8,506 bases of DNA. It comes from Spartobacteria bacterium (GTDB lineage Bacteria > Verrucomicrobiota > Verrucomicrobiia > Chthoniobacterales > Terrimicrobiaceae). Below the pieces are notes generated by a model. That model searched no databases, was not told the origin of the DNA, and worked only from the letters and a program-made list of their open reading frames with translations. This document shows positions 6,536 to 8,506 of this stretch, piece by piece; within the stretch, counting starts at the first letter, position 1; each line of letters starts with the position of its first letter. Location of the stretch: NCBI GenBank assembly GCA_947487745.1, contig CANKXQ010000049.1, positions 1 through 8,506 of the forward strand, given 5' to 3'. A program made the position numbers and the translations under genes.

Positions 6536-6551
6536 GTCGCCTCCTCAATGA
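6534..6551 (+). other. Five-codon upstream reading frame overlapping the lptD start
   Basis: ATG at 6534 opens a tiny frame (MSPPQ) whose TGA (6549-6551) overlaps the ATG at 6548 of the lptD-like gene. With no Shine-Dalgarno sequence at 6548, termination and reinitiation here is conceivable. The frame is short enough to arise by chance, so this is recorded as a low-confidence possibility. Confidence 0.15.
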
Positions 6552-8506
6552 GGAAGTTCCTTCTCAGTCTTTGTCTGCTGGCTGCGCTTGCCCCCGTTCG
6601 CGCCCAATTTGGCAGCTTCGGCGACTCGCCCGTGGAGATCACGGCGGATGGTAATACGCGCTTCGATCAAGGCGTGGCTATTGCGGAGGACAATGTCCAG
6701 ATCCACTACGGAAAATACAGCATCTTTTGCGACTATGCGGAATACAACCCGGACACACGCGATGTCCTGCTGGTCGGCAATATCCGAGTTTACAGTCCCG
6801 ATCAGGTGCTTAGCGGACAACGCGCCTTGTTCAACCTCGAGAGCAAGCAAATGCGGGCCCTCGAGTTTACCGGCGCCCAATATCCTTGGTATTTCAGGGC
6901 TTTCAATTTCCGGGCCGTCTCACCCAAGGAATTCCGGATTCGAGACGCCTCCGTCACCACGCACGACTCTTCACAGCCCGATTTCCATGTTCGCCCACGC
7001 TCGATGCGATTCTACCCCGACAGTCGCGTCATCATGACAAATTCCACCCTCTATATCGGCCAGACACCGATTTTCTGGTTCCCCTACATCTACGCCAATC
7101 TCGACAGCACGGGCTTCGAAATCCTGCCAGGCTATGACTCGCGCTGGGGCGCCTATTTACTCCTCGGATATGGGTTTCCGATCGTGCAGGGAGTCGATGG
7201 CAAGGTGCGCTTCGAGCAGAGAATGGAGTTCGGACCCTCCGCCGGACTCGACCTCGACATGGAATACGGCCCATCGAACCGCAATTTCGGCAAGCTCCGC
7301 AGTGACTATGTTTTTGAGACGAAGGATGTGACTTCGGTAGAGGCCCCCGGCGAGCCGGCGGAAACCAAAACAACCAACCGCTACCGCGTCGCTTTCCAGC
7401 AAAGGCTCTTCCTTGCCGATGACATTTATGGAACGGCTGACATCAATGTGCTGAGCGATGTCGATTTTCTTGAGGATTTCTACCGCAAGGAATTCGCCAC
7501 CGACCCGCAGCCGGACAATTCCCTCTCGCTCACAAAATGGGATGAAGTTTACACGCTCACGCTGCTCGGCCGCTGGCAGGTGAACGATTTCCAAGATGTG
7601 ACCGAGCGCAAGCCCGAGTTTGTTTTTGATTTCAAACAGCAGCCCTTCTTCGGTCTCCCGGTGCAGTATGACGGCGAGACCGGCGTAGCCTCCTTGCGCC
7701 GGGCATTTTCCAATACCCCTTCCTTTGGAGAAACCGAATTTCCCGACTACTCGGCCACGCGCTTCGATACTTTCCACCAATGGTCGCTTCCCTCGAATTT
7801 GTTTGGCTGGCTGACCGTCACTCCGAAGGCCGGCATCCGTGGAACCTACTACAGCCAAAGCGGATCTTTCGCCAGTCCATCCACCGGAAATACGGCGATC
7901 GATCCTGTCACTGGCGAAGTCACCACTCTGGAGGAAACCGACAACAGCAACCCTCTCAACAACCCCTCGCCAACGCTTCAGACCAATGGCGGCGTCTTTC
8001 GCCCGATTGCCAATTACGGCCTCACTGTTTCCACAAAAATCTCTCGTGCCTTTGAGCAAGTGCAGAGCCGCTGGCTCGGCCTCGATGGCTTAAGGCATGT
8101 GGTCGAGCCTTATTTGAACTACTCGGGCGTTTACAACATGGGTGAAAGCCCGGAAGACATCTACCAATTCGACCGCGTCGTCCAGTCCACCCAGCTCCTG
8201 CCGATCGATTTTCCGCAATTCACCGCCATCGACTCGCTCGACACCTGGAACATCACGCGCCTCGGCGTCGGCCAGCGCCTGCAGACACGACGCAACAACG
8301 CCACCTACCAGTGGTTTTCCCTCAACACCTTTGCAGATGTGAATTTCGAGAACCCCTACTCGGACGCACCGGTGTCGAATTTCTTCAATGTCATCCAATT
8401 CAATCCCGTTCCTTGGAGCGCCCTCTCGGTGGCCTCCCAGATTCCGCTGGTCACGGAAGGCTTCACGGAGGTGAATACAAACTTGAGCTTCATGCCAGCG
8501 CGTGAT
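6548..8506 (+). CDS. lptD: LPS-assembly outer-membrane protein, LptD/OstA-like (3' end outside window)
   Basis: The frame is open for 653 codons from the ATG at 6548 to the right edge. LptD receives lipopolysaccharide from the periplasmic bridge and inserts it in the outer leaflet of the outer membrane. A signal peptide is clear: basic MRK, a Leu/Ala core, and a VRA-Q cleavage site after residue 19. Residues about 27-135 form the OstA/LptA-like beta-jellyroll (DSPVEITADG at 26-35; later LSGQRALFNLES). Residues 160-185 match the conserved strand ending in Y-x-GQTPIFWFPY, the counterpart of GPVPIFYSPY in E. coli. From about 195 on, alternating aromatic/polar strands suggest the beta barrel, with LSDVDFLEDFY (302-312) and GLRHVVEPYLNY (514-525), both typical of LptD. 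Only one Cys (C61) remains in the visible mature part, so the E. coli disulfide pattern cannot form with this region. No ribosome-binding motif precedes the ATG. The remaining barrel and stop lie beyond the window. Confidence 0.87.
   Translation, partial: MRKFLLSLCLLAALAPVRAQFGSFGDSPVEITADGNTRFDQGVAIAEDNVQIHYGKYSIFCDYAEYNPDTRDVLLVGNIRVYSPDQVLSGQRALFNLESKQMRALEFTGAQYPWYFRAFNFRAVSPKEFRIRDASVTTHDSSQPDFHVRPRSMRFYPDSRVIMTNSTLYIGQTPIFWFPYIYANLDSTGFEILPGYDSRWGAYLLLGYGFPIVQGVDGKVRFEQRMEFGPSAGLDLDMEYGPSNRNFGKLRSDYVFETKDVTSVEAPGEPAETKTTNRYRVAFQQRLFLADDIYGTADINVLSDVDFLEDFYRKEFATDPQPDNSLSLTKWDEVYTLTLLGRWQVNDFQDVTERKPEFVFDFKQQPFFGLPVQYDGETGVASLRRAFSNTPSFGETEFPDYSATRFDTFHQWSLPSNLFGWLTVTPKAGIRGTYYSQSGSFASPSTGNTAIDPVTGEVTTLEETDNSNPLNNPSPTLQTNGGVFRPIANYGLTVSTKISRAFEQVQSRWLGLDGLRHVVEPYLNYSGVYNMGESPEDIYQFDRVVQSTQLLPIDFPQFTAIDSLDTWNITRLGVGQRLQTRRNNATYQWFSLNTFADVNFENPYSDAPVSNFFNVIQFNPVPWSALSVASQIPLVTEGFTEVNTNLSFMPARD

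Noticed and set aside
7157..8059. 300-codon open frame on the minus strand, antisense to the lptD-like gene
   Set aside because: It lies wholly inside a well-supported LptD frame, shows no recognisable domain, and long antisense frames are common opposite genes with this codon bias.
1..8506. Mobile element, CRISPR array, phage or defence system
   Set aside because: No transposase, integrase, spaced repeats, terminal inverted repeats or defence-family motifs were seen; all genes are common chromosomal families.

Overview
The window looks like a stretch of ordinary chromosome from a Gram-negative bacterium, with every recognisable gene on the + strand. The best lineage guess is the PVC superphylum, probably Verrucomicrobiota. 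Two things support this. The ribosomal protein bL28 has the longer, lysine-rich insert that I recall from chlamydial L28, not the short proteobacterial form. An LptD-type outer-membrane protein shows a lipopolysaccharide-bearing envelope. The lineage call is an inference from remembered sequences, not from a search. No mobile element, CRISPR array, tRNA, rRNA or integration scar was seen.

Layout. Positions 1-791 hold the end of a HisKA_2-type sensor kinase and, one base later, a stand-alone receiver-domain response regulator. Positions 843-3098 encode a Cu(I)-type P1B ATPase (CopA-like) with YHS and heavy-metal-binding domains at its N terminus in place of the usual HMA domain. Positions 3135-3510 form a compact single-gene unit: promoter, rpmB (bL28), and a strong intrinsic terminator. 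Positions 3534-5467 are a two-gene unit in which an OppF-like ABC ATPase, without permease or binding protein nearby, overlaps rodA by one base (TGATG). Positions 5526-6500 encode GalE. From 6548 to the right edge runs an LptD-like gene with a signal peptide; its 653 visible codons are open and it continues beyond the window.

How the genes fit together. The right-hand half has an envelope theme: RodA polymerises peptidoglycan glycan strands, GalE supplies UDP-galactose for surface glycans, and LptD inserts lipopolysaccharide in the outer membrane. The left part handles signalling and copper efflux. Nothing in the sequence shows that the kinase/regulator pair controls the copper pump, and the regulator has no DNA-binding domain.

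I found no clearly new multi-gene system. The points most worth a second look are: RodA lacks the paired Glu and Lys of the SEDS QPSE motif and has a stretched segment before its catalytic Asp; an orphan peptide-transporter ATPase is translationally coupled to rodA; almost no start codon has a Shine-Dalgarno sequence; and rpmB, galE and lptD each have a -10-like box ending 14 bases before the ATG, suggesting very short mRNA leaders.
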